Source: Candidatus Eiseniibacteriota bacterium
GTDB lineage: Bacteria; Joyebacterota; Joyebacteria; Joyebacterales; Joyebacteraceae
Assembly (NCBI GenBank): GCA_030595835.1
Contig: JAUVLG010000011.1
Span: 1-47,481 of the forward strand
Length of the DNA: 47,481 nucleotides
Direction: 5' to 3'
The notes under the pieces are model-generated. The model ran no database searches and was not told the origin of the DNA. It was given only the letters and a program-made list of their open reading frames with translations. The stretch's first letter is position 1, and every line of letters starts with the position of its first letter. The translations under genes were made by a program, and so were the position numbers. Positions 23,601 to 32,249 of this stretch are shown piece by piece.

Positions 23601-24733
23601 TCTACGCCACCGATCATGTCCAGGACCATTCGCGCGACCCTGTCGCTCGCACCGGGGTCGCCGAGTTCGCGCCGGACGTCGAGCAGGTCGTGGGACATCC
23701 CCTCGCGAAGGACCGGATTGGTCAGGAGCGGGGCGACCTCCCGAGCCATGCGAACGGCGGTCGCGTCTCCCTGCACGAGTTCCGGCACGATCTTCCTGTT
23801 CGCCACGACGTTGACGAGCCCTATGTGCGGGACCTTTACCAGCGCACGGCCGACCACGTAGGACAACCACGCCAGCCTGTAGACAATGACCATCGGTGTG
23901 CCCAGACACGCCGCTTCCAGCGTCGCGGTCCCGGACGATATCAGGAGAGCGGTCGCTCCACGCATAACCTCGTGCACGGCGCCAGGTGGCAGTACCTCCA
24001 CACCCAGACGCGCGGGGTCGCCATTCCGGACCAGAAACGCTTCACTGATCCCGTGTGCGCGCCCGAGCCGAACGGTGAGGCCGTCTATCTCATCCCGCAG
24101 AAGCTCGACGGCACCCAGCATCGCGGGCAGAAGCCGCTCGATCTCGTGTTTGCGACTGCCAGGGAGAAGTCCGAGCACCACCCCGTCCGGTGAAGCGGCG
24201 TGAGGCGGATCGGTCAGGGCCGGCTCCTCGAGCAGCGGGTGCCCCACGAAGTCAACGTCCACACCCCGCTCCCGATAGAACTCGACCTCGAACGGGAAGA
24301 TGACGGCCATGCGGTCCACACGGGCCGCTATCTTCCGCACCCTTCCCTCCCCCCACGCCCAGACCTGCGGGCTTACGTAGTAGAGGACGCGCACTCCGAT
24401 CCGGCGGAGCCGCTTGGCAAGCATGAGATTGAAACCGGGGTAGTCAACAAGAACGGCCAGGCGCACGTCTCTCTCGGACGCGAGAGCAACGAGACGGTCC
24501 ATGGCGCTTCTCAGGAACGGAATGTGACGCAGCACCTCTACGAGACCTACCACCGCGAAGTCGTCACAGTGGTAGACAAGCTCACAACCGGCGTCGCGCA
24601 TCCGGTCGCCACCGACACCGAATGTGGCGATCGCGGGGTCGAGCTCGCGCAGCCGCTCGACGACCTTGGACGCGTGAAGATCGCCGGAGGCCTCACCCGC
24701 AACCACGAGCACCGCGTTTCGCACTGTGGTCAT
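23597..24733 (-). CDS. lpxB: Lipid-A-disaccharide synthase
   Basis: A 378-aa GT19 enzyme that joins UDP-2,3-diacylglucosamine to lipid X, making the beta-1,6 disaccharide at the inner face of the membrane. Features: VVAGEASGDLHASKVV at the N-terminus, DYPGFNLMLAKRLR, YYVSPQVWAWGEGRV, DFVGHPLLEE, LLPGSRKHEI and ISSGTATLEAACLGTPMVIVYR, all family signatures in the proper order. Length is normal. ATG 24733 has GGAGG 6 nt upstream. It lies 89 nt after the GnnA-like gene, a gap with nothing I could name, and overlaps the following acyltransferase gene. Confidence 0.96.
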   Translation of the reverse strand: MTTVRNAVLVVAGEASGDLHASKVVERLRELDPAIATFGVGGDRMRDAGCELVYHCDDFAVVGLVEVLRHIPFLRSAMDRLVALASERDVRLAVLVDYPGFNLMLAKRLRRIGVRVLYYVSPQVWAWGEGRVRKIAARVDRMAVIFPFEVEFYRERGVDVDFVGHPLLEEPALTDPPHAASPDGVVLGLLPGSRKHEIERLLPAMLGAVELLRDEIDGLTVRLGRAHGISEAFLVRNGDPARLGVEVLPPGAVHEVMRGATALLISSGTATLEAACLGTPMVIVYRLAWLSYVVGRALVKVPHIGLVNVVANRKIVPELVQGDATAVRMAREVAPLLTNPVLREGMSHDLLDVRRELGDPGASDRVARMVLDMIGGVE

Positions 24734-24822
24734 CGCAGCCTCCGATACTCTCTCCGTGCCGGAGACGTCGGAACCTCTGTTGAGGAAGCGATCGTCAACG
24801 CCGCCGCTAAGGCCCGGCCCGG

Positions 24823-25785
24823 CTAGCCAATCTGCTGGAGGATCTCCATCGCAACCTCGAGCGCGCGAAGACCGTCTTCCCCGCTAACCAACGGCGCCGA
24901 GCGCCCGGACGCGGCGTCGACGAAGGCGCCCAACTCCAGTTCGAGTGAATCCTGCGAGTCCAGCGGCAGGTCCTCGTAGTCGACGACGTCCGCGAGACCG
25001 CCCTCTATCTCACCCGAGGCGATCCGGCGAAGCTTGTCCTCTGACACTCCCTTCCTGCGGAAGACCTGCGCCCTCGGCGTGAGCGTGTCGACGGTGACAT
25101 AGGCGTCGGGCTGGAAGAAGCGGATCTTCCTCACCTTCTCTCGGGACACTCTGCTCGCCGTGATGTTGGCCACACAACCGTCCGCGAAGGAGAGCCGTGC
25201 GTTCGCGATGTCGATGGACGGCGAGAGCACCGGGATGCCCACTGCGTCAATCGACGTGACGTCCGAGTCGACGGTCCCCAAGATTAGATCGATGTCGTGG
25301 ATCATGAGGTCCAGCACCACCGCTACATCCGTCCCCCTGGGAACGAAGACACCCAACCTGTGCACCTCTATGAACTTGGGCGCGTCCAGCACGACCATGG
25401 CCGCGCGGACTGCCGGGTTGAAGCGCTCGATGTGCCCGACCTGCACCACCAGGCCCTTCTCGCGCCCCAGGTCGACGATCTCTCTCGCCTCGTCGACGGT
25501 CTTGGCAACGGGCTTCTCGATGAACACGTGGACACCGGCCTCAAGACAGCAACTCGCCACCTTGTGGTGCGAGACGGTCGGCGTCGCGATGCTGACCGCG
25601 TCCACACCTCCGAGGAGCTCCCCGAGGTCCGCGATGGCCGTCGTCCCGTACTCACTCGCAATCTCGGCTGCCCTCGCGGCGTCGCTGTCGTGGACGCCCA
25701 CGAGCTCACAGGCACCGAGTTCCGAGAAGACCCTCGTGTGGAACCTCCCCAGATGACCCACCCCCACAACTCCGACTCGGAGCAT
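24823..25785 (-). CDS. Gfo/Idh/MocA oxidoreductase, UDP-GlcNAc 3-dehydrogenase (GnnA)-like by context
   Basis: A 320-aa NAD(P)-dependent oxidoreductase. The Rossmann motif GVGHLG is at 8-13, the EKP motif at 90-92, and HDID at 163-166 holds the conserved active-site residues of the family. It sits between lpxA and lpxB, where Acidithiobacillus carries gnnA and gnnB. GnnA oxidises UDP-GlcNAc at C3 so that GnnB can put in an amino group, which gives lipid A with four amide-linked acyl chains. No aminotransferase is next to it, so the GnnA call is by position only. Similar lone oxidoreductases lie in this place in Geobacter-type lipid A clusters. ATG 25785 has GGAGGG 6 nt upstream, after a 17-bp hairpin. 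Confidence 0.82.
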   Translation of the reverse strand: MLRVGVVGVGHLGRFHTRVFSELGACELVGVHDSDAARAAEIASEYGTTAIADLGELLGGVDAVSIATPTVSHHKVASCCLEAGVHVFIEKPVAKTVDEAREIVDLGREKGLVVQVGHIERFNPAVRAAMVVLDAPKFIEVHRLGVFVPRGTDVAVVLDLMIHDIDLILGTVDSDVTSIDAVGIPVLSPSIDIANARLSFADGCVANITASRVSREKVRKIRFFQPDAYVTVDTLTPRAQVFRRKGVSEDKLRRIASGEIEGGLADVVDYEDLPLDSQDSLELELGAFVDAASGRSAPLVSGEDGLRALEVAMEILQQIG

Positions 25786-25845
25786 CTTGAACCCTCCGTA
25801 GCGCTCTTGCCACCAGCCACCTGCCGGCAGAGCACGAGATTCGGC

Positions 25846-25882
25846 GTGCGAAAAAGCAGGGGCTCCCCCCGCTTCTTCGCAC
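25846..25882 (-). repeat. 17-bp intercistronic hairpin between lpxA and the GnnA-like gene
   Basis: The minus-strand RNA can form a complete 17-bp stem (5' arm GUGCGAAGAAGCGGGGG) closed by a GAG loop, with two G-U pairs. The complementary strand would have two A-C mismatches instead, so the structure fits minus-strand RNA. No U-run follows, which argues for an RNA-processing or stability element rather than a simple terminator. Confidence 0.65.
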
Positions 25883-25900
25883 GCGTCCAGTGTCGCGAGC

Positions 25901-26680
25901 CTACTTGATAATACCTCGAGTCGAGTTCTCGATGAACCCGACGAGTCGCGAGATCTCAGCGTTCATGGGAAGCATGGACCTGATGCGCTCGACCGCCTGC
26001 GTCGTGTTCAGGTCAGACAGGTAGAGTATTCTGTACGCCTTGCGGAGGTAGTTCAACGACTCCTCCGAGAAGCCTCGCCGCAAAAGGCCGATGGTGTTCA
26101 TCTCGATCGGGCGAGTCGGGACACCGCCTATCTTGAGATAGGGAGGCACGTCCTTGGTCACGCGGCACGCTCCGCCGACGTAGCTGTGAGTCCCGATATG
26201 GACGAACTGCTGCACGGCAGTCATGCCGCCGATGATGGCGTAGTCCTCGACGATCACGTGGCCGGCCAGATTGACCGCGTTCGTGATAACCACGTGGTCC
26301 CCGATGACGCAGTTGTGAGCCACGTGCGCGTACGCCATGACCAGCGTGTCGCTACCCACGCGCGTTGGCTCATCGTCCTCTCCGGTCGTCGCCCGATTGA
26401 CCGTCGCGAACTCACGGATGGTCGTGCGGTCCCCGATGACAAGACGTGTCACCTCACCGTGGTACTTCAGGTCCTGCGGATCGGTCCCGACAACCGCCAG
26501 GTGACCCAGCACGCAGTCCTCGCCAATGGTCGTGTTCTTCTCCACCAGGGCCATCCCACCCACAACGGTCCCGCGACCTAGCTCTACGTCGCGGCCGATG
26601 ATGGCGAACGGACCTATGCAGACGCCCTCGCCTATCCGCGCGCTCTCGTGTACTACTGCTCTCTCGTCTATGCCAGTCAT
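25901..26680 (-). CDS. lpxA: UDP-N-acetylglucosamine acyltransferase
   Basis: A 259-aa left-handed beta-helix acyltransferase that adds a 3-hydroxyacyl chain to UDP-GlcNAc, the first step of lipid A synthesis. Hexapeptide repeats run through residues 1-190, and MAYAHVAHNCVIG carries the catalytic His. TDPQDLKYHGE and EFATVNRATTG are LpxA signatures, and the helical C-terminus (NTIGLLRRGFSEESLNYL) is typical. ATG 26680 lies 6 nt after the lpxC-fabZ stop. Whether it prefers UDP-GlcNAc or the 3-amino sugar (which the next gene might help to make) cannot be read from sequence. Confidence 0.96.
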   Translation of the reverse strand: MTGIDERAVVHESARIGEGVCIGPFAIIGRDVELGRGTVVGGMALVEKNTTIGEDCVLGHLAVVGTDPQDLKYHGEVTRLVIGDRTTIREFATVNRATTGEDDEPTRVGSDTLVMAYAHVAHNCVIGDHVVITNAVNLAGHVIVEDYAIIGGMTAVQQFVHIGTHSYVGGACRVTKDVPPYLKIGGVPTRPIEMNTIGLLRRGFSEESLNYLRKAYRILYLSDLNTTQAVERIRSMLPMNAEISRLVGFIENSTRGIIK

Positions 26681-26686
26681 GTAACT

Positions 26687-28000
26687 CTAGGTCTCTCTTT
26701 CCACGACCTGTGACCACAGGTCGCCGTCGGCCACAAGCTCGCCTCTGACGTAGGCGGCCCCATGCATCTTGCATGTCCCGCCACGTAACCTGAGGAGCTC
26801 AAGCTCGAAGCGCACGGAGTCGCCGGGGCGCACCGGCCGCCTGAACCTCGCCTTGTCGATGCCCATGAAGTAGACGAGTTTCTTCTCGCACTCTTCCATC
26901 CTCGACAGAAGCAGAAAACCGCCGACCTGTGCCATCGCCTCCACCAGAAGTACGGCGGGAACGATCGGATGGCCGGGGAAGTGCCCCACGAAGAACCACT
27001 CGTTCACGGTGAAGTTCTTCATGCCGATAACACGCTTGTCGTCGAGTTCGAGTATCTTGTCGACCAGCAGGAACGGGAAGCGGTGCGGAAGTATCTGCTC
27101 GATGGCGTCGATGTCCCAACCCGTCGTGCCGCCGTACTTGATCTTGCCTTGCTGGATCGCGCTCCGAAGCCGGTCGACGAACTGGACGTTAGTGGAGTGA
27201 CCCGACTTCGACGCGTAGACGTGGCCGCGCAGAGGCATCCCCAGAAGCGCGAGGTCACCCAGCAGATCGAGAATCTTGTGCCGGACAAACTCGTCGGGGA
27301 ATCTGAGGGCGCCTTGATTAACGATACCGTCCGTGCCGACGACGATGGCGTTCTCAAGACTGCCGCCTTTGATGAGCCCCATCTTCTGAAGATCCTCAAC
27401 GTCGCTCTGCAGCGCGAACGTCCGGGCTGGGGCGATCTCCTCGAGAAACGTCTTCTCGGTGATCTCGAAGCTGGCGTACTGCGTACCGATGGTGGCGTTC
27501 TCATAGTCGATTATGAAAGAGAGCTTGAAGCCGTCGTACGGGCTCGCGGTAATCTGAACATCTCCGTCATCGAACGAAACAGGTTCGGTGATCTCCAGAT
27601 ACTGGAGCGGAGCATTTTGTTCAACGATCCCGGCCTTGGTCAGTATGCCAACGAACGACTCGCAGCTGCCGTCCGTGGGTTCGGCGGGTTCGTCGGCGTC
27701 CAACTCCACGATGGCGTTGTCGATGCCCAGACCCGCGAGCGCGGCGAGCACGTGTTCGACGGTGTGGATCTTCACGCCCTTCAGCGAGAGCGTCGTACGA
27801 CGGAGGTTGCCGCCGCTCAAAGCAACGTGCTTGATGGAAGCCGGAATCTCCGGAGCACCCGGCAGGTCGACTCTCACGAACACGACACCGTGGTCTGGAG
27901 GAGCCGGTTTGAACGAAACCGTCACCTCCTGGCCAGTGTGGATGCCGACGCCCGAATACGAACAGCCGCTCTTGAGTGTTCTCTGCCGCGTCCTGAGCAT
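26687..28000 (-). CDS. lpxC-fabZ: Bifunctional LpxC deacetylase / FabZ 3-hydroxyacyl-ACP dehydratase
   Basis: A 437-aa fusion. The LpxC half (about 1-290), the committed zinc deacetylase of lipid A synthesis, has HTVEH (79-83), RHKILDLLGDLALLG and GHSTNVQFV, supplying zinc-binding His and Asp and the general base. The FabZ half (about 300-437), a fatty acid dehydratase, has ILPHRFPFLLVDKI and GHFPGHPIVPAVLLVEAMAQ with the catalytic His and Glu. Combining the two enzymes that compete for 3-hydroxyacyl-ACP is typical of Bacteroidota and relatives. I chose ATG 28000, which shares one base with the lpxD stop (TGATG) and has GAGGAG upstream; a GTG at 28021 would lie within lpxD. Confidence 0.95.
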   Translation of the reverse strand: MLRTRQRTLKSGCSYSGVGIHTGQEVTVSFKPAPPDHGVVFVRVDLPGAPEIPASIKHVALSGGNLRRTTLSLKGVKIHTVEHVLAALAGLGIDNAIVELDADEPAEPTDGSCESFVGILTKAGIVEQNAPLQYLEITEPVSFDDGDVQITASPYDGFKLSFIIDYENATIGTQYASFEITEKTFLEEIAPARTFALQSDVEDLQKMGLIKGGSLENAIVVGTDGIVNQGALRFPDEFVRHKILDLLGDLALLGMPLRGHVYASKSGHSTNVQFVDRLRSAIQQGKIKYGGTTGWDIDAIEQILPHRFPFLLVDKILELDDKRVIGMKNFTVNEWFFVGHFPGHPIVPAVLLVEAMAQVGGFLLLSRMEECEKKLVYFMGIDKARFRRPVRPGDSVRFELELLRLRGGTCKMHGAAYVRGELVADGDLWSQVVERET

Positions 28001-29115
28001 CAGATCTCCTCGTCCGGACACTCGCGCCCATCCTCGGTCCGGCCACCGCCTGCCGTGCCGGCGGCGCCCCCGCGTTCCGAGACACTCTCGAGCTGGCTTA
28101 TACGGGACTCCAGGCCCCTGACCTTCTCGACGAGTTTGGGGAGGTGCTCGACGAACGCGTACAACCGCTTCGCCGCGGAGTGCTTTCGGGCAGGATACCC
28201 CGATACGCGTTCGCCCGACGGAACCGACTTGGTCACGCCGGCCTGCGCGGCCACCATCGCGCCGTCCCCTATCTCTATGTGCCCGACGATTCCGGCCTGA
28301 CCGGCGAGGATGACTCCCTTGCCGATCCTGGTGCTTCCGGAGATACCGGCCTGGGCAACGACTATCGAGCCTTCCCCGATCACCACGTTGTGAGCCACCT
28401 GGACCAGGTTGTCTATCTTGCTGCCGCGACAGATGCGCGTCGAACCGAGAGTCGCTCTGTCAACGCAGACGTTCGTCCCGATCTCAACGTCGTCCTCGAT
28501 GACAACGTTCCCGATCTGAGGGACCTTCGTGTGCGAACGAGCAGAGAGGGCGAACCCGAAGCCGTCGCTTCCAATGACGGTTCCGGAGTGAACAACGACA
28601 CGGTCCCCCAGAACGCACCGGTTGCGTATCGTAACGTTCGGGTAGATCGTCACGTCCTGCCCCAGTACCGCCGACGTGCCCAGGAACGATCCGGCGTGGA
28701 TCGCGGCCCCATCCCCAATGGTCACGTCGTTCATCACGACGACATTGGCGCCGATCCTGACCCTCTCACCCAGCGTTGCCGACTGGGCGACTACCGCGGA
28801 GGGGTGAACCCCCTCGCTCACGACGTCACCCTCCGGGGCGAAGAGAACCATAGCCCTCGCGAAAGCGTCGTAGGGATCGTCCGCAACGAGGAGTGAGGTA
28901 CTGCAGTTATGCGATCCGGCCGCGTAGCTCCGGGATACTACGACCGCCGACGCTGACGTGTCCGCCACGTACTTCTCATAGCCGGGGTTGGAGACGAAGG
29001 TCAGTTCACCTTCACGCGCTTCCTTGATCCCCGCGACACCGGTGAGTTTGGTGGAGCCGTCACCGATGACCTCACACCCGACGAAATTCGCTACCTCTGC
29101 GAGGGTAATGCTCAT
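28000..29115 (-). CDS. lpxD: UDP-3-O-(3-hydroxyacyl)glucosamine N-acyltransferase
   Basis: A 371-aa acyltransferase for the third step of lipid A synthesis. An N-terminal uridine-binding domain ([18 protein letters not shown], then [14 protein letters not shown]) precedes a hexapeptide left-handed helix. SDGFGFA and [14 protein letters not shown] (catalytic His) are diagnostic, and the C-terminal helix is followed by about 35 Gly-, Glu- and Arg-rich residues absent from E. coli LpxD. ATG 29115 has GGAGCGGGA upstream. It follows the OmpH gene by 40 nt, the usual skp-lpxD order. Confidence 0.96.
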   Translation of the reverse strand: MSITLAEVANFVGCEVIGDGSTKLTGVAGIKEAREGELTFVSNPGYEKYVADTSASAVVVSRSYAAGSHNCSTSLLVADDPYDAFARAMVLFAPEGDVVSEGVHPSAVVAQSATLGERVRIGANVVVMNDVTIGDGAAIHAGSFLGTSAVLGQDVTIYPNVTIRNRCVLGDRVVVHSGTVIGSDGFGFALSARSHTKVPQIGNVVIEDDVEIGTNVCVDRATLGSTRICRGSKIDNLVQVAHNVVIGEGSIVVAQAGISGSTRIGKGVILAGQAGIVGHIEIGDGAMVAAQAGVTKSVPSGERVSGYPARKHSAAKRLYAFVEHLPKLVEKVRGLESRISQLESVSERGGAAGTAGGGRTEDGRECPDEEI

Positions 29116-29155
29116 TCCCGCTCCGGATAATGACGGAAAGAAAACGGAGACCGTG

Positions 29156-29686
29156 CTATTCCTCCGTCCCGTTGAGCTTGTCGAGCACCTCCTGGGTGAG
29201 GTCGGTGGAGGGAGCGGCGTAGACGATGCCCATGCGCGCCGCGTCGAAGATCATCACATATTCGCCGTCGACGCCAATGTCCTCCAGTATCCCGTTGATC
29301 CTGTCGAAGATCGGCTGCCAGAGCTCGGCCTCGCGCTGCGCGGCGAGGCCACCGGTACCCCATACTCCATTCAGGAACTCCTCGAACTCCAGCTGCTTCC
29401 GCTGGATCGCCATCTCCTTCTCACCGGCCGCCTCATCAGAGAGCAGAAGCCGCTGGTTCTTGAACTCGATTATCAGTCCCTCTATCTCCTGCTCGTGCTC
29501 GCGGGCCTGGGTCCGCCAGTCGGCGACGCTGGCCTCCAACTGCGCATCGAGATCCCTGGCGCCGACGTACTCGAGCCTGAGCTGCTCGGAGTTGATATAG
29601 CCTACGTCGTCCGAGCACCAGGCACTCGCAGAGAGGAGCATGACGAACGCCGTGACGACGACAGGAATGCGGCAGTAGTATCTCAT
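29156..29686 (-). CDS. OmpH/Skp-family periplasmic chaperone
   Basis: A 176-aa exported protein. The signal peptide ([19 protein letters not shown]) is followed by [13 protein letters not shown], the short strand that begins Skp, then a long charged coiled coil (about 45-130) and a final strand region ([22 protein letters not shown]). Skp trimers hold unfolded outer-membrane proteins on their way to BamA, encoded next to it. The ATG at 29686 has GGAGG 8 nt upstream; TTG one codon earlier is less likely. Confidence 0.9.
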   Translation of the reverse strand: MRYYCRIPVVVTAFVMLLSASAWCSDDVGYINSEQLRLEYVGARDLDAQLEASVADWRTQAREHEQEIEGLIIEFKNQRLLLSDEAAGEKEMAIQRKQLEFEEFLNGVWGTGGLAAQREAELWQPIFDRINGILEDIGVDGEYVMIFDAARMGIVYAAPSTDLTQEVLDKLNGTEE

Positions 29687-29741
29687 CAAGAGAACCTCCG
29701 TGTTCGCCCGGCAACGTCCGGACGTCTATAGGATAGTCGCG

Positions 29742-32129
29742 CTAGAAATCGAAACCGAACTGGTAGTGGACCACCCAATCCTCATCGTCGAACCCGTAAC
29801 CGAAATCCACTCCGATGTTACCGAGCACGGGTACCTCGATACGGACCCCCGCACCGGCCCCCCAGTAGAGGACCGTCGGGTGGGTGTCCGCACCCGATTC
29901 CCATGTGTTGCCCGCATCGACGAAGAGGAGACCGTGCACCGGCAGCTGGCTCTGCTCGCCGGTCACCGGGAACTTGAGTTCCGCCGTCCCCAGAAGCATG
30001 GTCCGCCCACCGTAGAGCGTCTTCCCCTCCGGCAGGATGGACCTGTTCTCGTAGCCTCGGACACCGTTCAGTCCAACGCCACCGAGTTCGAAGCGCGTGT
30101 CATTCGGCACCTTGGGATCGCCCCCACCATACCCCGTGACCAAGCCGCAGCGGCCGCGAAGCATCAGCGTCGTCGTCCAGAAGCCCGGCACGTACTTCCT
30201 GGTATCCAATATGTGGCGCTGGTACTCCACGTCACCGCCCATGGCCCAGCCGAAGAGGTCCGCGGAGAAGCGCGTGTAGCTACCCACCCGCGGGTGGAAC
30301 CGCCTGTCGGTCGTCCGTCGTACGAGCGTGGTCGTCAGCCCGCTTCTCCACTCCCAGCCGTCGTCCTGACTGATCTCGCGGGTCTCCATTATCACGGTCG
30401 TGTCCCCGACGTCGACCTCGTACTCGGCGGATTCCGTCAGCCTGAACTGCTCCAACGTGTACTTCGTGTAGATCATCGTGTAGCGGGAGCCCATAAGGGG
30501 CATTCCCACGCGGACGTCTCCGCCGCGCCTCTCTCGCTCGATCAAGTACGTGCGGCTGTCCTCGTCGCTCGGAGCTATCTCAGCGTAAGCATCAGCATTG
30601 AATGCACCTTCGTAGAAGTCGTCCGAGAACCCGGAGTAGGACCGCTTGTCGTTCGTGTCGAACAGATCGAAGCCGACGGAGAGTCTCCGGTTCATGAACC
30701 ACGGCTCCGTAAAGCCCAGCACCACCTCGCTGTTCTCCTTACCGAATTCCCACTTGAGATCCAGGTAGTGTCCGTTGCCGAAGAGGTTACCCTCAGTCAG
30801 CTCTATGAAGCCCGTTATCCCTCTCTCGCTGGTGTGAGAGACGCCAACTCCCGCGCGGCCGGTCTGCCGCTCCTCAACCGTGAAAACGAGGTCGATGTCG
30901 TCCGGGTTCGAGCTGTCGGTGAACTCGACCATCGGGCCGTCGAAGAAGCCCAAGTTGGCTATCTTCCGCTGGCTCGCGATGATCTCAGACGTCTGATACA
31001 GGTCGCCGGGATGCACCACGAGTTCGCGGCGGATGACCTTCTCTTTGGTTCTCTTGTTCCCGACGATGTGAATCTGTCCGATGTGTGCGGGATTGGCTTC
31101 CTCGACGTAGAACTTGAGCGTGAGCTGGTTGCCGTCCTCGATGTCCTCCACCTTGAAGATGCGGGCGTGAATGTACCCGCGCTCTCCGTACCAATCATAG
31201 GCGGCACGTATCGTCGCGTCGGCCGCCGGCGGCTCGTACACATCTCCGACGGCCATGGTGGTCAGGTTCTCAAGAGCCTCGCTCGCGAACCCCGAGGCGC
31301 CCGTCCACTCCACGCCGGCTATCGTGTAGAGCCCGCCCTCGTCTACGGTGATCGTCAGAATGACCTTCTCGCCGCTCTCGTCATACTCGGCGTCGTACCC
31401 TTCCGTCACGGCGTCTATGAACCCTGCCTCACGATAGCGCTCCGTGATCCGCGTCAGGTCGTCCTCGAGCACCGCGCGGTCGAAATAGGCGTCGGTCCGC
31501 CACCACCGGTCCTCCTTGGTTTCCACCACACCCTTGAGATCGGAGGCGTCGAGCGACTCGTTCCCCTCGAAGAGGATCTTCTTCACGACGACCCGCAACT
31601 GCTCCTCGATCTCGAATGCGATGTTGACCCTGTTGCCGGAGATCTCCTCGGTCGTAGCCGTGATCTTCGCGTGTGGGAACCCCTTGCGCTCGTAGAGCTC
31701 GAGAATGGCAACGCGGGAATCTTCGAGCGCGCTGGCCACGTAGGGCGCCCCTTCTTCCATTCTGAGCGCCAACTCGATGTCCTTCTTCTCCACCCTGTCG
31801 CGACCCGGGAACGTGATGGCTACGATCTTCGGCCGCTCCTCCACGATCACTACGAGCCTGACGCCCCCCTCACCCGTCGACTCCGCCTCCACGCGGACAT
31901 CGGAGAAATGCCCCATCTCGTAGAGCTTGCGGATGCCCTCGCGGACGCTCTCCGACTTGAGTTCGTCGCCTACTCTCACCCCAAAGCCCAGCAGGATCCT
32001 GTCGCGGCTCACGTACTCGTTGCCCTGGGACTCGACGCCACTGACGACCTCGGCCGCGGCGACCACGGTCATCCAGACAACGGCCACGAGGGCCACAGCA
32101 ACAGGAAGAATCAGACGTGCAACACGCAT
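29742..32129 (-). CDS. bamA: Outer membrane protein assembly factor BamA
   Basis: A 795-aa Omp85 protein. After the signal peptide come five POTRA domains (about 25-420; for example VVSGVESQGNEYVSRDRIL and RVVVKKILFEGNESL), then a 16-strand barrel with GVGLNGVRGYEN, which carries the loop-6 VRGY motif, and it ends in HYQFGFDF with the terminal aromatic beta signal. It inserts proteins into the outer membrane. ATG 32129, 8 nt after GGAGG, is better placed than the ATG two codons earlier. It has its own promoter (32164-32192), and its neighbours are tamB and the OmpH gene. Confidence 0.96.
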   Translation of the reverse strand: MRVARLILPVAVALVAVVWMTVVAAAEVVSGVESQGNEYVSRDRILLGFGVRVGDELKSESVREGIRKLYEMGHFSDVRVEAESTGEGGVRLVVIVEERPKIVAITFPGRDRVEKKDIELALRMEEGAPYVASALEDSRVAILELYERKGFPHAKITATTEEISGNRVNIAFEIEEQLRVVVKKILFEGNESLDASDLKGVVETKEDRWWRTDAYFDRAVLEDDLTRITERYREAGFIDAVTEGYDAEYDESGEKVILTITVDEGGLYTIAGVEWTGASGFASEALENLTTMAVGDVYEPPAADATIRAAYDWYGERGYIHARIFKVEDIEDGNQLTLKFYVEEANPAHIGQIHIVGNKRTKEKVIRRELVVHPGDLYQTSEIIASQRKIANLGFFDGPMVEFTDSSNPDDIDLVFTVEERQTGRAGVGVSHTSERGITGFIELTEGNLFGNGHYLDLKWEFGKENSEVVLGFTEPWFMNRRLSVGFDLFDTNDKRSYSGFSDDFYEGAFNADAYAEIAPSDEDSRTYLIERERRGGDVRVGMPLMGSRYTMIYTKYTLEQFRLTESAEYEVDVGDTTVIMETREISQDDGWEWRSGLTTTLVRRTTDRRFHPRVGSYTRFSADLFGWAMGGDVEYQRHILDTRKYVPGFWTTTLMLRGRCGLVTGYGGGDPKVPNDTRFELGGVGLNGVRGYENRSILPEGKTLYGGRTMLLGTAELKFPVTGEQSQLPVHGLLFVDAGNTWESGADTHPTVLYWGAGAGVRIEVPVLGNIGVDFGYGFDDEDWVVHYQFGFDF

Positions 32130-32163
32130 TATCATGCTCCTCCATAGTCCCGCTCAAACCGGC

Positions 32164-32192
32164 ATGCTAGCACAGCACCCCCGCCTTGTAAA
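32164..32192 (-). promoter_or_regulatory. Sigma-70-type promoter upstream of bamA
   Basis: Minus strand TTTACA (32187-32192), 17-nt spacer, TAGCAT (32164-32169), in the 120-bp gap between tamB and bamA. The leader would be about 28 nt. Confidence 0.6.
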
Positions 32193-32249
32193 CGAAAACA
32201 TCGGGCACCGAACGTGCGTGGAGAGCGTTGGTTACAGTCACTCGACGAG

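Noticed and set aside
29700-32147. 815-codon open frame on the plus strand opposite bamA, and similar long antisense frames (1394-3070, 3818-5386, 26969-28300, 37753-38877)
   Set aside because: These are shadows caused by high GC in third codon positions; their products are rich in Arg, His and Pro without any domain, while the opposite frames are clear family members.
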